Positions 17,387 through 27,498 of a DNA stretch of 64,000 bases are shown here, one piece after another (position 1 is the stretch's first letter; every line of letters starts with the position of its first letter). The translations under genes and the position numbers were made by a program. This stretch comes from Bacteroidales bacterium UBA1309 (GTDB lineage: Bacteria > Bacteroidota > Bacteroidia > Bacteroidales > Dysgonomonadaceae), in the NCBI GenBank assembly GCA_002307185.1, contig DBTT01000004.1:184711-248710 (forward strand). The letters are read 5' to 3'. A model generated the notes under the pieces. The model saw only the letters and a program-made list of their open reading frames with translations, did not search any database and was not told where the DNA came from.

Positions 17387-20300
17387 TTAGAATTTATAAT
17401 TAAGCTCTGCTCCAAAGTAGAAGCCAGTATTTCTGGATGTGTATAGCCCTGTTTTGTTGCTTTTTTGAATGGGATTCATCTTCAAAAAATTGTTTGTCAT
17501 AAATGCCAAGGTGAAATTTCGTGAGAATTCCTTGGTTAGGCGGAGATTGAATTGTACGGCTGGAGCGAGGTTTTCCTCCACAAAATAATAATTGGAGAAA
17601 TTACTCAGCATCGCCGAATACTTGGAATCTGTAGAATATTCCGTTTTCCATTCATGGAAAGCTCCAGCTTTATCAAAAAAACCAATGGGGTCCACATACC
17701 TCGTCTCGTCCATCCTTTTCAGAGCGCCTTCTCCATACACTCTATTCCCATCGGCATCATAATAGTACACCAGAGAATTGCCTTCGGCATCGTCCCATCT
17801 GTTTTTCTCCCGGTCGTTCCAAATAATCTGGGTCGAGAGAGATACTACCAGCTTCAATTCAGGCACATGCGTAATCATGCGGACATTTGTGTTGAACCGT
17901 TGCATGATTTGCTTGTATCCAGCCGGCATCACCGCCAAATATTGATACCTGTTGCCCGCATTGTCTGTTGCCGAAACCTTGCTGTAGCTTGGGGTCGTTT
18001 TATATACATTTTGATATATCCATGCTCCGTCAATGACAAAGGAGGTGCGGATGGAATTTATTTTTGCGACGCTGACAACATATTCTATCCCTTTTTTGAC
18101 CACCACCTGGTTATTGGCGGGCGAATTGTAGGTGTAGATGGTGGTATCCATGGTGGTGCTTGCGGCGATCTTTTCGCCGTTTTCGTAATAATACACTTCT
18201 CCATTTTCCAGCACGGGAGTTTTTCCAGCACCTTCCGGGATCGTGAATTTTTGAAAAACAGAAAAATAAGGAAGAGGCGAAAAAGTGAAGCCATTCTTCA
18301 GCTTTTCGTAATATCCAGTGACCGAAACCGAAATTCCTTTCTTTTGGAGAGAGAAGCCCAATTCATTTTTTGTGCTTTGTGCTGGTTTCAAGTTGGGGTT
18401 GGATGTGTCTTGCGTTTTAGTCGTGATGACGGCCAACGAGCCGCTTGTGTCGTAAGAGTTGAAGCTTACGTCATCAAAATAGGCTTTGTCGAGAGATATA
18501 TAAGAAAGGGTTGGCATTTTATACGCAATCCCCCATCCCCAGTGGAGGCTGAGTTTGTCCAACAACGAATTGTTATTCTTGTTCAGGAGCTGATATTCGG
18601 TGTTCCATCTGGGTTCCGCCCTGAAAAAATTCCTGGGTTCGACCTTGGTCAGCCTCATTCCCAATTGGCTTGTAAGCTTTGTGGAACTAATCCGTTTGGT
18701 GATTTTGTCCTCCACAAATAGCGAATAAGTTTTCAACGAAGGAATGTCTTTGTAGGCTCTTGGACGAATGCTGGATGCCAAAGTCAAAAAGGGAGGCCGC
18801 GACAAATCGTATTTCAATCCCTCGCCGCTGTTTCCGTTGATTTTCACTTCTACTCCTGAAATCAATGTATTCACGGCATCTCCCATCTGCTTGCTCAGCG
18901 TGCCTTTGAGTTTTGCGAAGACGTTCCATGGCTTTCCGGTATTGGTGTATTCGGCATAATATTCGCCCGGAAGGTAGTCGGCGGCAAAAACGCCATCCAC
19001 ATACGAAGTGGGATAGGGAACCACACCGCTTGCAAGCACCTGCAATTGTTTCACATAACTTTCGGAAGTTGCATAATCGCCCGTCAAGTTATACTCGAGC
19101 ATCGTAATCCAGCTTTTCCTTAGAAGCCATTTCCCTTCAAATCCCCAGCGGTAGCCATTTTCCGAAGAGCGATACACCTCGTTCTGTTTCTGTTGAGGGT
19201 CGGATTTATTGTTGTCTATTGTCTGGTGGTACGAAAAACGAATATTCACGTCCAAAGGATTTGCCTTGCCAAAAAAGGTTTGCGAATAGCCAAAAGTTCC
19301 CGTCAGCCTTTTGTATCCGTTCGATTTGTACCTCATGTCATCATAAGCTTGTGCATAATCGAATCCTCCGTTTACAATTCCTTTTTGATTACGCAATTTG
19401 ATTCCCCGGTATATACTTCCAATTTTTGTACTCGGGTCAATTTTTGATTTGACAGTCCAAGGTTGTTCTCCGATCTTTGTTTTGATGATGACAACTCCCG
19501 TGGTAAGGTCTCCATATTCGGAAGAAGGAATCCCTTTGATGACCTCCACCGACTCAATGTTGTCGGCGGATATTTCGCGGATGTCGGGCCCTTTTCCCGC
19601 TGTGCTCACAGGTGTCGAGATGAGGTTGCCCGCCCGTGCGGTGCTGAAAGTTTGCATATTGGAATTGTTCGAGATTTGTGCGCCGTCAATGATGACGACC
19701 GTACCCAACGCACTGTTGTCCGTAACCTGCTTTCCCGTGGAGCGGTCGTATAACTCGCGGATTTGAACTTGCCCTTGTTTTGCCAAACTCGGGTTCTGCG
19801 TCACTTGCCCGGGCAAAAGTTGGAACACATCTGTCAAGCTCTTTGCCTGGATGTGTTCGATGGCTTCGCTCCCGATTTTGGAAACCGAGCCGAATTTCAC
19901 TTCCGAGGCTGTCACGCTCACTTCTTTGAGGGAAAGACTTAGGGGAGACAATTTAATATTAAAATCATCGATGTCTGCGTTGATTTCCTTTGAAATGTTT
20001 TTCTCCTGATAGCCTAAGATATAGAGCTTCATGGAATATTTTCCCGATGGAATTCCCCGCAGGCTAAATTTTCCATTTTCATCTGTTCTGGCCCAAATGT
20101 TCAGCTCGTTGATTGTCACTATCGCCATTTCAACCGGTTTTTTATCCAAAGAATCCACAACTACGCCCGAAACATGGAAGTTCCTCCCGGCTTCTTTTGC
20201 ATCCTTGGCAGGTGAGGGAACCTTCTTTTTCACGGAAATGACGATGGTGCCATTGTCGGCCGAATAGGTCAAGTTGGTTTCTTCCAAAGCCTTGCTGAGG

Positions 20301-20557
20301 ATTTCGCTGACAGGCTGGTTGGTTGCATTCACCGAGACAGCCACATTCCGGACAATGGCGGAATTGTAAAAAATCTTGTAGCCTGACTTTGATTTAATCT
20401 CGTTGAGCAATTCCGTCAAAGGGATATTCGCCTTTTGGATAGTTATACGCTGATTGATTGCGCTTTGAGCGAATGCACCTTGGACGAGCAAGAGGCAAAA
20501 AAAGAATACAACAATTTTGAATTGACACTTATGCGTCAAGCAACTAATTAATTTCAT
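17387..20557 (-). CDS. TonB-dependent receptor with STN domain (FecA-type, ECF-coupled)
   Basis: Outer-membrane active transporter of 1056 residues. A signal peptide ends GAFAQ. An STN domain (about 35-110: QRITIQKANIPLTELLNEIK) is the part that signals to FecR. A carboxypeptidase-like domain (about 125-210: FHVSGVVVDSLDKKPVEMA) follows, then a plug (about 220-360: IPSSEYGDLTTGVVIIKTK), then a 22-strand barrel ending in GAELNYKF. No SusD gene follows. Instead a DUF4876 lipoprotein and a DUF6850-like barrel do, so it is not a classical Sus pair. The upstream FecR and ECF sigma genes should control it in response to ligand. Ligand unknown. Confidence 0.9.
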   Translation of the reverse strand: MKLISCLTHKCQFKIVVFFFCLLLVQGAFAQSAINQRITIQKANIPLTELLNEIKSKSGYKIFYNSAIVRNVAVSVNATNQPVSEILSKALEETNLTYSADNGTIVISVKKKVPSPAKDAKEAGRNFHVSGVVVDSLDKKPVEMAIVTINELNIWARTDENGKFSLRGIPSGKYSMKLYILGYQEKNISKEINADIDDFNIKLSPLSLSLKEVSVTASEVKFGSVSKIGSEAIEHIQAKSLTDVFQLLPGQVTQNPSLAKQGQVQIRELYDRSTGKQVTDNSALGTVVIIDGAQISNNSNMQTFSTARAGNLISTPVSTAGKGPDIREISADNIESVEVIKGIPSSEYGDLTTGVVIIKTKIGEQPWTVKSKIDPSTKIGSIYRGIKLRNQKGIVNGGFDYAQAYDDMRYKSNGYKRLTGTFGYSQTFFGKANPLDVNIRFSYHQTIDNNKSDPQQKQNEVYRSSENGYRWGFEGKWLLRKSWITMLEYNLTGDYATSESYVKQLQVLASGVVPYPTSYVDGVFAADYLPGEYYAEYTNTGKPWNVFAKLKGTLSKQMGDAVNTLISGVEVKINGNSGEGLKYDLSRPPFLTLASSIRPRAYKDIPSLKTYSLFVEDKITKRISSTKLTSQLGMRLTKVEPRNFFRAEPRWNTEYQLLNKNNNSLLDKLSLHWGWGIAYKMPTLSYISLDKAYFDDVSFNSYDTSGSLAVITTKTQDTSNPNLKPAQSTKNELGFSLQKKGISVSVTGYYEKLKNGFTFSPLPYFSVFQKFTIPEGAGKTPVLENGEVYYYENGEKIAASTTMDTTIYTYNSPANNQVVVKKGIEYVVSVAKINSIRTSFVIDGAWIYQNVYKTTPSYSKVSATDNAGNRYQYLAVMPAGYKQIMQRFNTNVRMITHVPELKLVVSLSTQIIWNDREKNRWDDAEGNSLVYYYDADGNRVYGEGALKRMDETRYVDPIGFFDKAGAFHEWKTEYSTDSKYSAMLSNFSNYYFVEENLAPAVQFNLRLTKEFSRNFTLAFMTNNFLKMNPIQKSNKTGLYTSRNTGFYFGAELNYKF

Positions 20558-20681
20558 ACTGGGCTTACCTGAATTTAGTTTTGCGATTGCGAATCGCAGG
20601 GAACAGCAGAAAGAAATGTACCCTAAGCGCGCAATCAGACAACCTTAAACATGTTCTGAATGATTGGAGATTACTTTTTAC

Positions 20682-21860
20682 TTATTGAGCCGGAAGGATT
20701 TTGACTTGTCCCTCAGCGTTTGACACGAAACGTAATTCATTGGTTCTTTGCAAAATATCGACAATCTGAGAAATCGATTTGTGCCTGTTGATGAATCCCG
20801 AATAACGATTGGCGGCTATCGCAGGGTCAATGTCTATTTTTATGTTGTACCAGCGTTCGAGCATCCTGGCTATCGACGACAGCGATTCATTTTCAAAGGC
20901 AAACATGCCTTTCCTCCAAGCCAGATCCAGCTCCAAATTGGCTGTTTCCACGCTATATTTCCCCGAATTATGGCCTATCACAAACTTTTTGGAAGGAGTC
21001 AACACGGCCAAAATCCCTCCATTATCCGTGTCCTCGATTTGCACTCTACCTTGAACGAGAGCCACAGAACTGGTTTGTTCATCCGAATAATTACGAACAT
21101 TGAACGCCGTGCCTGTCACATGTATCGTACTACCTCCAGTTTCCACATAAAAAGGTTTTTCGGGATTATGAGCCACCTCAAGATACGCCTCTCCATGTAT
21201 GGTAATTTTCCTTTTATCTTTGTCAAAATGTGAGGGAAATTCAAGTTTCGTATCAGAGTTGAGCCAGACATGGGTTCCGTCTTCCAACACAATGTAATAT
21301 TCACCTCCTTGGGGAACATACAGTTGGTTCATCTCAACGGGAGAAGGATTGGCTTGGTAGATTTCATTTCCTAAACTATCTGTAACAGAGATAATTCCAT
21401 TCTTCGTTGTTACCTTTTTACTTTGTCCAAGCAAGATCTGGTGGCCATTAGTTGAAAGTATTGCCTGTGATTTTCCGGGCATTATATTCTCTCCTGTAAA
21501 AGGCGTATAAATGGAGGATTTACTCGTTTTATTAAAAAGGAAACAGACAGAAATACAACACACCACGAATATTGCGGCAACTCCCGCAACCCATTGCCAG
21601 CGGTGTATGAACAAGCGGGAAACTTTTTTACCTCTTTTTTGTTGAAAGGCACTCCATTCGGCTTCAAAATCGATAGACTCATAAAATTCCAATCGGGAAG
21701 ACAATGCACTCCCGTTCACCAGCTCATCAAACAATTCCCTGTTTCGAGCCGAAGTTTCGAGCCACTCCCTCAATTCCTTGGAAAGCAGCTTGTCTCTCCC
21801 ATCAAGGTGTTCGCCGATTAACTGGGCAATATGAAGCGATATTTTGGTCTGTTTCTCCAT
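20682..21860 (-). CDS. FecR-family anti-sigma factor
   Basis: Inner-membrane regulator of 392 residues. The N-terminal cytoplasmic part (about 1-85) binds sigma, a single membrane helix (about 88-108: WVAGVAAIFVVCCISVCFLF) follows, and the periplasmic part contains the FecR domain (DGTHVWLNSDTKLEFPSHF ... GEAYLEVAHNPEKPF). A C-terminal DUF4974-type segment (LARMLERWYNIKIDIDP) contacts the receptor STN domain. It lies between the sigma gene and the TonB receptor gene it is expected to sense. Confidence 0.9.
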   Translation of the reverse strand: MEKQTKISLHIAQLIGEHLDGRDKLLSKELREWLETSARNRELFDELVNGSALSSRLEFYESIDFEAEWSAFQQKRGKKVSRLFIHRWQWVAGVAAIFVVCCISVCFLFNKTSKSSIYTPFTGENIMPGKSQAILSTNGHQILLGQSKKVTTKNGIISVTDSLGNEIYQANPSPVEMNQLYVPQGGEYYIVLEDGTHVWLNSDTKLEFPSHFDKDKRKITIHGEAYLEVAHNPEKPFYVETGGSTIHVTGTAFNVRNYSDEQTSSVALVQGRVQIEDTDNGGILAVLTPSKKFVIGHNSGKYSVETANLELDLAWRKGMFAFENESLSSIARMLERWYNIKIDIDPAIAANRYSGFINRHKSISQIVDILQRTNELRFVSNAEGQVKILPAQ

Positions 21861-21928
21861 TTTTCCACATTCTTCTACTAAAGGAACACAGGAAGCCGAA
21901 AAGGGGGTGATAGAAAAAATAAAAAAAA

Positions 21929-22486
21929 TCAGATTATTTTCAGAAGCTGAAGCAACATTTGCAAGTCCCGGAGTTGGAGGCGGAGAATCGAATATATATT
22001 CTTCTTGTGGGTTTTCACCGTATTGATTGAAATAGAGAGCAAATCGGCTATTTCCCGGTTGGTTTTTCCCTGAATAGAAAAACGGACAATTTTTTGTGCC
22101 TGCGGATTCAGGTCGGCTATTTTTTGACGGACAATCAAGGCCAATTCTTCGCGAATAATATTTTCCTCCAAAAAATCGCCCGACATTATTTCTTGGAGGC
22201 CATCCAATCGCTCATGATTGTTTGCATGAGAAACCCTTAATTCATTCAGGCATTTGTTGCGTATGGAGCGGTATAGATACACTTTGAGGGAAACAATGTC
22301 TGAAAAATGCTCGTGTTTCTCCCAATAGGCAATAAACACGTCCTGTATCAGGTCGCGGCACACCTCCTCGTCTTTGACATAATGCAATGCAAAAGAGAGA
22401 AAATGGGGGAAATAAAGTTGGTAAAGTCGTTTGAATTCCAACTCGTTTCCAGATTGCAATTTAGCTATGGAGATTTTTAGTTCCAT
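21929..22486 (-). CDS. ECF RNA polymerase sigma factor
   Basis: Sigma-70 family extracytoplasmic-function factor of 185 residues with region 2 (FKRLYQLYFPHFLSFALHYV ... DLIQDVFIAYWEKH) and region 4 (NPQAQKIVRFSIQGKTNREIADLLSIS, helix-turn-helix). It is followed by its FecR partner 68 bp downstream. It is predicted to drive the TonB receptor, DUF4876 and DUF6850-like genes. Confidence 0.9.
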   Translation of the reverse strand: MELKISIAKLQSGNELEFKRLYQLYFPHFLSFALHYVKDEEVCRDLIQDVFIAYWEKHEHFSDIVSLKVYLYRSIRNKCLNELRVSHANNHERLDGLQEIMSGDFLEENIIREELALIVRQKIADLNPQAQKIVRFSIQGKTNREIADLLSISINTVKTHKKNIYSILRLQLRDLQMLLQLLKII

Positions 22487-23080
22487 CTGTTTTTAATGAC
22501 TCTAAATAGAGTATTACAAAAGAATCAATAAAGAATTATTCGCAAAACAAACTTATTGCCAATTGTTTGGCGACATAAGTAACAAAACAATTTGTTGTCG
22601 TATAAATCGCATGAAAAATATAAACGCCATGACACAAAAGGCACGACGTTTTTTGCAAATAATTCAATCGGCTGATATACCTCACACTGATTCCGTAAGC
22701 AAAATATGTGCCTCAGCGGTTTAGCGTTAAAAAAATACGACAATCTACTTTTGCAGTTACTTATCTCCTTCAAAGGCATTTCAACCGATAAAAATATGAC
22801 AATAAAACAGCACAAACAATACCAAGAAGTTGCTATTTTCTGTACGGAAACTCATTAGTTTCAGGAATAGCTTTTTATCAATTTTCAGATAGAAAGCTAT
22901 TCTTATTCCATCGTATATTTGCAAGGAGGAAACTTAGCGGATTCACCGAAAGAAGACAATTTGGTTTCTGAATAACAAACCAATAGAGCGGGGGAGTATA
23001 AAAAACATGCATAAGTGGCAAAAAAAAACGAAACCTATACAAGTTCCGTCCTTTTTTCATATTTTGTCTGGGATAAAACC
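22487..23080. other. Gene-free stretch between sigma factor and sufS
   Basis: No convincing gene. A TAAGTTTG -7 match on the minus strand (22548-22555) could serve the sigma factor gene, though its -33 partner is not evident. A TATATTTG on the plus strand (22914-22921) has no gene after it. A 96-codon frame on the minus strand has no domain, signal or good composition and was not called. Confidence 0.55.
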
Positions 23081-24298
23081 TCAACCAAACATCGGGATAA
23101 TCCGTTCCAAACCGGCAACTAAGCGGTCTATCTCCTCCTTTGTGTTGTAGAAAGCAAAGGATGCACGTACGGTTCCTTCAATGCCAAGGGCATCCATCAG
23201 GGGTTGAGCGCAGTGATGACCCGTACGGACTGCTATGCCCATCTTATCGAGCAACATGCCCATGTCGTAGTGGTGGATGTTTCCTACCAAAAAAGAAACG
23301 ACGCCCGTTTTGTAGTCGGCTGTTCCAATTATTCTCATTTTGTCGAACTGCAAGAGTTTTTCTGTGGCATAATCGAGCAGTTTATTTTCATAAACATAGA
23401 TATTTTCCAAGCCGATTGCCGAGACATAATCCAGTGCAGTCGCCAAAGCCGTTGAACCCACATAATCGGGAGTTCCAGCTTCAAACTTGAAAGGTAATTC
23501 ATTGTAGGTGGTTTTGGCAAAGGATACGGTGGCAATCATTTCTCCCCCACCCTGATAAGGCGGAAGTTTGTCGAGCCAGTTCTCCTTGCCGTAAAGAACC
23601 CCAACTCCGGTAGGCCCATAGATTTTATGGCCTGAAAAGACCAAAAAGTCACAGTCCAATTTTTGCACGTCAATCGGAGTATGTTGCACCGACTGGGCAG
23701 CATCTATCAGGACAGGAATATTATGAGCATGGGCCGCTTCAATGATTTTCTCCACCGGATTGATCGTCCCCAAAACGTTGGAAATGTGCATCACCGAAAC
23801 TAATTTGGTCTTCTCCGAAAAAAGTTTTTCGAATTCATCCCAAATCAATTCGCCTTTATCATTGATCGGAATCACACGGATTTTCACGCCAAAAATATCT
23901 CCTTGGATTTGCCAAGGAACAATATTGGAATGGTGTTCCATTGTGGAAATAATAATTTCATCGCCAGGTTTGCAAAATTCCCGGCAAAAGCTGGATGCCA
24001 CGAGATTAATGGCCTCGGTGGTGCCCCGGGTGAATATGATTTCGCTTTCTTTCCCAGCATGGATAAAATCACGCACTGTACGTCGGGCTTTTTCGTGTTC
24101 ATCGGTAGCTGCTTGGCTGAGAAAATGAACCCCTCTGTGAATGTTTGCATTCGTGTTGTAATACATTTCCTCGATTTTCTCCACCACACACCTCGGTTTT
24201 TGAGTAGTGGCTCCATTGTCGAAATAAACCAACGGCTTACCATAAATTTCGCGGGACAAAATGGGAAAATCTTTTCTTATCTTTTCTACGTCAAACAT
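23081..24298 (-). CDS. sufS: Cysteine desulfurase SufS
   Basis: PLP enzyme that removes sulfur from cysteine for Fe-S cluster assembly by the SUF system. The PLP lysine is K225 in VFSGHKIYGPTG, and the persulfide cysteine is C363 in RTGHHCAQPLM, the SufS/CsdA class II context. The 405-residue length is typical. It is the last gene of the sufC-sufD-sufS run; a 102-bp gap separates it from sufD. No SufE/SufU is seen nearby. Confidence 0.94.
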   Translation of the reverse strand: MFDVEKIRKDFPILSREIYGKPLVYFDNGATTQKPRCVVEKIEEMYYNTNANIHRGVHFLSQAATDEHEKARRTVRDFIHAGKESEIIFTRGTTEAINLVASSFCREFCKPGDEIIISTMEHHSNIVPWQIQGDIFGVKIRVIPINDKGELIWDEFEKLFSEKTKLVSVMHISNVLGTINPVEKIIEAAHAHNIPVLIDAAQSVQHTPIDVQKLDCDFLVFSGHKIYGPTGVGVLYGKENWLDKLPPYQGGGEMIATVSFAKTTYNELPFKFEAGTPDYVGSTALATALDYVSAIGLENIYVYENKLLDYATEKLLQFDKMRIIGTADYKTGVVSFLVGNIHHYDMGMLLDKMGIAVRTGHHCAQPLMDALGIEGTVRASFAFYNTKEEIDRLVAGLERIIPMFG

Positions 24299-24400
24299 AC
24301 GTATTCCTTTCTTAAATTTTCAGGCTTGGGTTCACCAAGCCTGAATGGTTAATGACCACAAATTTGACATTGTGGCTAACTCTCCCTTATTCTTGAAAAT

Positions 24401-25741
24401 TTATTTGCATATCAGGCAATTTCCGCAACGGGAAACCTCTCCTTTGAACCTTTGCTCCAACAATTCAAGCAATCTTTCACGTACAGAAGGCACACGGATA
24501 TGTTGCAACACCTCGGCTGCAAATGCTTGCATCAGCATATCGTAAGCTTTTTGCTTGCCGATACCTCTTGAGCGTAAATAGAACAAGGCATCTTCGTCCA
24601 ATTGTCCCGTAGTAAGCCCATGCGAACATTTGACATCGTCGGCATAAATCTCCAATTGTGGCTTGGAAAACATGCGAGCTTGTGGCGACATGCAGAGATT
24701 GCGGTTGGTTTGGTATGCTTGAGTTTTCTGGGCATCTTTTTCCACCAAAATCCTTCCGCAGAATGCACCAATCGCATTGTCTTGCAAAATATATTTGAAC
24801 AATTGGGTACTTGTACAGTTTGGCACAGCATGGTCGAGAAACGCATGGTTGTCCACTTGCTGCTCCTTTTCGGCAACCACAAGCCCGCAAACGGAAGCTT
24901 CGGCATGCTCGCCAGCCAATTTGACGCGGTAATTGTTTCTTGTGACGCCACATTCCAACGTCACATTGTTGACCATCACATTGGATGATGCTTCCTGGTG
25001 AACAAAGGTGGATGTGAGCCGCACAACGGCTTCAGAATTTACTTCCAATTCGTAGAAATCAACTTTCGCATTCTTGCCTGCAAAAATCTCAGTGACCTGA
25101 GTAACCAAGAAATTGCTGCTATCCACCGTGTGATCGCAAGCCAAAAGTTTTAGCCTTGCACCATCTTCGACGATGATAAGGATGCGGCGGTTAGCGAGAT
25201 AATCCACGCTGCTTTGCAACAAGTTGATAAGCTGCAAGGGTTTGTCGATCTCAACATTTTTAGGGACATATACCAAAAAACCATCTTGTACAAACATCGT
25301 GTTGAATGCCACAACACCGTTGTTCTTCACATCGGCTATTTTCCCATAATATTTGGAAAAAATATCGGTATGTGTCTTTGCAAACTCGCGAATACTTCCC
25401 ACATAGACTCCATTGGGAAGTATTGAAACGGGTATATTCTCGTTATAAAATAAATCATTGACAAGGAAAAACAAAAAGGTGGATAAATCCGGAACATCAC
25501 AAATATGAGAAGCATAGGGATTAAAATCTTTACCTAATTGACTTAAGTTCAAGCCATAATCTTTTTCGAAAAACTTGGCAACATTGGTATGATGGTAGTC
25601 CTCCAATTTTTTGGAGGGAAAGCCTGTTTGGGAAAATTCCCTCAAGGCTTCGTCCCGGTAAATATTCAATCCCTCGGCAGAATTCTCATCGATGAGCTTC
25701 CTATATTGGGTGAATATGTCAATATATTGTTTTTCTACCAT
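24401..25741 (-). CDS. sufD: Fe-S cluster assembly protein SufD
   Basis: Scaffold-complex protein that acts with SufB and SufC to build iron-sulfur clusters. It has 446 residues from the ATG at 25739-25741; an upstream TTG is less likely. The SufBD fold shows in RILIIVEDGARLKLLACDHT and the C-terminal block DDVKCSHGLTTGQLDEDALFYLRSRG, the family signature with the functional His/Cys region. The start codon lies 1 bp after the sufC stop, so the two are coupled. Confidence 0.93.
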   Translation of the reverse strand: MVEKQYIDIFTQYRKLIDENSAEGLNIYRDEALREFSQTGFPSKKLEDYHHTNVAKFFEKDYGLNLSQLGKDFNPYASHICDVPDLSTFLFFLVNDLFYNENIPVSILPNGVYVGSIREFAKTHTDIFSKYYGKIADVKNNGVVAFNTMFVQDGFLVYVPKNVEIDKPLQLINLLQSSVDYLANRRILIIVEDGARLKLLACDHTVDSSNFLVTQVTEIFAGKNAKVDFYELEVNSEAVVRLTSTFVHQEASSNVMVNNVTLECGVTRNNYRVKLAGEHAEASVCGLVVAEKEQQVDNHAFLDHAVPNCTSTQLFKYILQDNAIGAFCGRILVEKDAQKTQAYQTNRNLCMSPQARMFSKPQLEIYADDVKCSHGLTTGQLDEDALFYLRSRGIGKQKAYDMLMQAFAAEVLQHIRVPSVRERLLELLEQRFKGEVSRCGNCLICK

Positions 25742-25742
25742 T

Positions 25743-26501
25743 TCAATCAAAATCTTTAATTAACCAATCGTAACCGCGCTCTTCGAGCTCAAGGGCCAAT
25801 TCCGGACCAGCAGATTTGATGATGCGCCCTTTGTAAAGGACATGAACTACATCGGGCTTGATATGATCCAACAAACGTTGGTAGTGGGTGATAACAATGG
25901 TTGCATTGTCTTTGCTACGCAATTTTTGAACGCCCGCAGCCACAATGCGCAAAGCATCAATGTCGAGGCCGGAGTCTGTTTCATCCAAGATGGACAAAGT
26001 GGGGTTCAGCATCGCCATTTGGAAAATTTCGTTGCGTTTTTTCTCGCCACCCGAAAAGCCTTCGTTCACAGAACGGTTCGAAAGCGACTTGTCCAATTCC
26101 ACCAGTTCCCGTTTTTCCTTCATCAACTTGAGGAAGTCGGTGGCTGAAATTGGTTCTAAACCTTTGTATTTACGAGTTTCGTTGAGTGCCAAACGGATAA
26201 AGTTGGTCATGCTTACTCCGGGAATTTCCACCGGATATTGGAAACTGAGGAACAAACCTTCCCCCGCACGTTCTTCCGGATCCATTTCGAGCAAATCTTT
26301 GCCTTCATAAGTGACACTTCCTTCAGTCACTTCATAATTTGGATTGCCCACCAGAACTGATGCAAGTGTGCTTTTTCCCGAACCATTTGGCCCCATGATT
26401 GCATGAACTTCACCTTTATTGACCTTGAGGCTAAGGCCTTTAAGTATCTCGTTTCCTTCTACATTTGCGTGTAGATTCTCTATATTCAATAAGTTAGCCA
26501 T
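25743..26501 (-). CDS. sufC: Fe-S cluster assembly ATPase SufC
   Basis: ABC-type ATPase that powers the SufBCD scaffold. From the ATG giving MANLLNIENLHANVEG it has 252 residues; an upstream in-frame start adds 15 unlikely residues. It shows Walker A GPNGSGKST, signature FSGGEKKRNE (the SufC-specific form), and Walker B LSILDETDSGLD. SufB, which normally precedes it, is not in this window: the next gene upstream is xth. Confidence 0.94.
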   Translation of the reverse strand: MANLLNIENLHANVEGNEILKGLSLKVNKGEVHAIMGPNGSGKSTLASVLVGNPNYEVTEGSVTYEGKDLLEMDPEERAGEGLFLSFQYPVEIPGVSMTNFIRLALNETRKYKGLEPISATDFLKLMKEKRELVELDKSLSNRSVNEGFSGGEKKRNEIFQMAMLNPTLSILDETDSGLDIDALRIVAAGVQKLRSKDNATIVITHYQRLLDHIKPDVVHVLYKGRIIKSAGPELALELEERGYDWLIKDFD

Positions 26502-26604
26502 TAAATAATATTTAGTTGATATAATAACTTGATTAATTAACAACAAGCAACCCGTTTTGTTTGCTATCCGTGATTGATTCTTTTTATTCTAAATCCGCAT
26601 TTTG

Positions 26605-27369
26605 TCAGAAATCCAACTCCACAACTACGGGGCAATGATCTGAAAACTGCAATTCGTTCAGAATTCCCGCCCCTTTTAAGCGATATTTTGCTTCTTCGGT
26701 GATTAAATGATAATCGATGCGCCAACCGAGGTTCTTCGCCCTTGCTCCTGCCCGATAGCTCCACCAGCTATATTTCTCGGGACTCTGGTCGTACTCGCGG
26801 AAACTATCGACAAAGCCAGTAGCTATGAATTGGTCAAACCATTCCCGCTCTTCAGGAAGAAAGCCTGACATTTTCGTATGCCGTTTGGGGTGATTTATGT
26901 CAATGGGTTTGTGGCAAATGTTGTAGTCTCCACAAATTAGAAGATGAGGACGTTGTTTCCTCAATTCGTGTATATAGTGGGTGAAATCGGCTAAAAATTT
27001 CATCTTGAAATCTTGCCTCACATCGCCCGTAGTGCCGGATGGGATATAAACGCAAACAATGGAAAAATCACCAAAATCGGCACGAAGGACACGGCCTTCC
27101 GAATCGTAAACAGGATTTCCCATGCCAACGACAACCCGGTCGGGTCGATAACGCGAAAGAATACCTACGCCACTGTATCCTTTTTTCTCGGCAGGATGAA
27201 AATAGTAGTGGTAGCCTAACGACTGGATGGTGAGCAAATCTATTTGGTCTTCCGTTGCCTTCAGTTCTTGAAGGCATAGCACATCAGGCAAATCATCGCC
27301 TAACCATTGGAACAACCCTTTGTTCGCCGCTGCGCGTATTCCGTTTACATTGGAAGAAACAACCCTCAT
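26605..27369 (-). CDS. xth: Exodeoxyribonuclease III
   Basis: Mg-dependent AP endonuclease and 3'-5' exonuclease in base-excision repair, 254 residues. Motifs of the exonuclease-endonuclease-phosphatase fold are all present: SSNVNGIRAA, LCLQELKA (catalytic Glu), YSGVGILSR, CGDYNICHKPID, WRIDYHLIT and the terminal SDHCPVVVEL with the catalytic Asp-His. Start codon and length are standard. Upstream of the suf run, separated from sufC by about 100 bp. Confidence 0.94.
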   Translation of the reverse strand: MRVVSSNVNGIRAAANKGLFQWLGDDLPDVLCLQELKATEDQIDLLTIQSLGYHYYFHPAEKKGYSGVGILSRYRPDRVVVGMGNPVYDSEGRVLRADFGDFSIVCVYIPSGTTGDVRQDFKMKFLADFTHYIHELRKQRPHLLICGDYNICHKPIDINHPKRHTKMSGFLPEEREWFDQFIATGFVDSFREYDQSPEKYSWWSYRAGARAKNLGWRIDYHLITEEAKYRLKGAGILNELQFSDHCPVVVELDF

Positions 27370-27498
27370 ACCAAAATTACATTTTCACATCAAAACAGCC
27401 CGTAAAAAACCTTTTTTTTAAAATAAGGACAAAATGAAAACAAAAAGATTTTGAAAAATTCCATTGCCTTGCTAAAATGTAAAAATAGGATGTTTTTT

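Noticed and set aside
17552..18721. 389-codon open frame on the plus strand
   Set aside because: Antisense to the barrel of the TonB receptor; no recognisable features.
22525..22815. 96-codon open frame on the minus strand in the sigma/sufS gap
   Set aside because: No signal, domain, promoter or coding-like composition; the region reads as AT-rich intergenic DNA.
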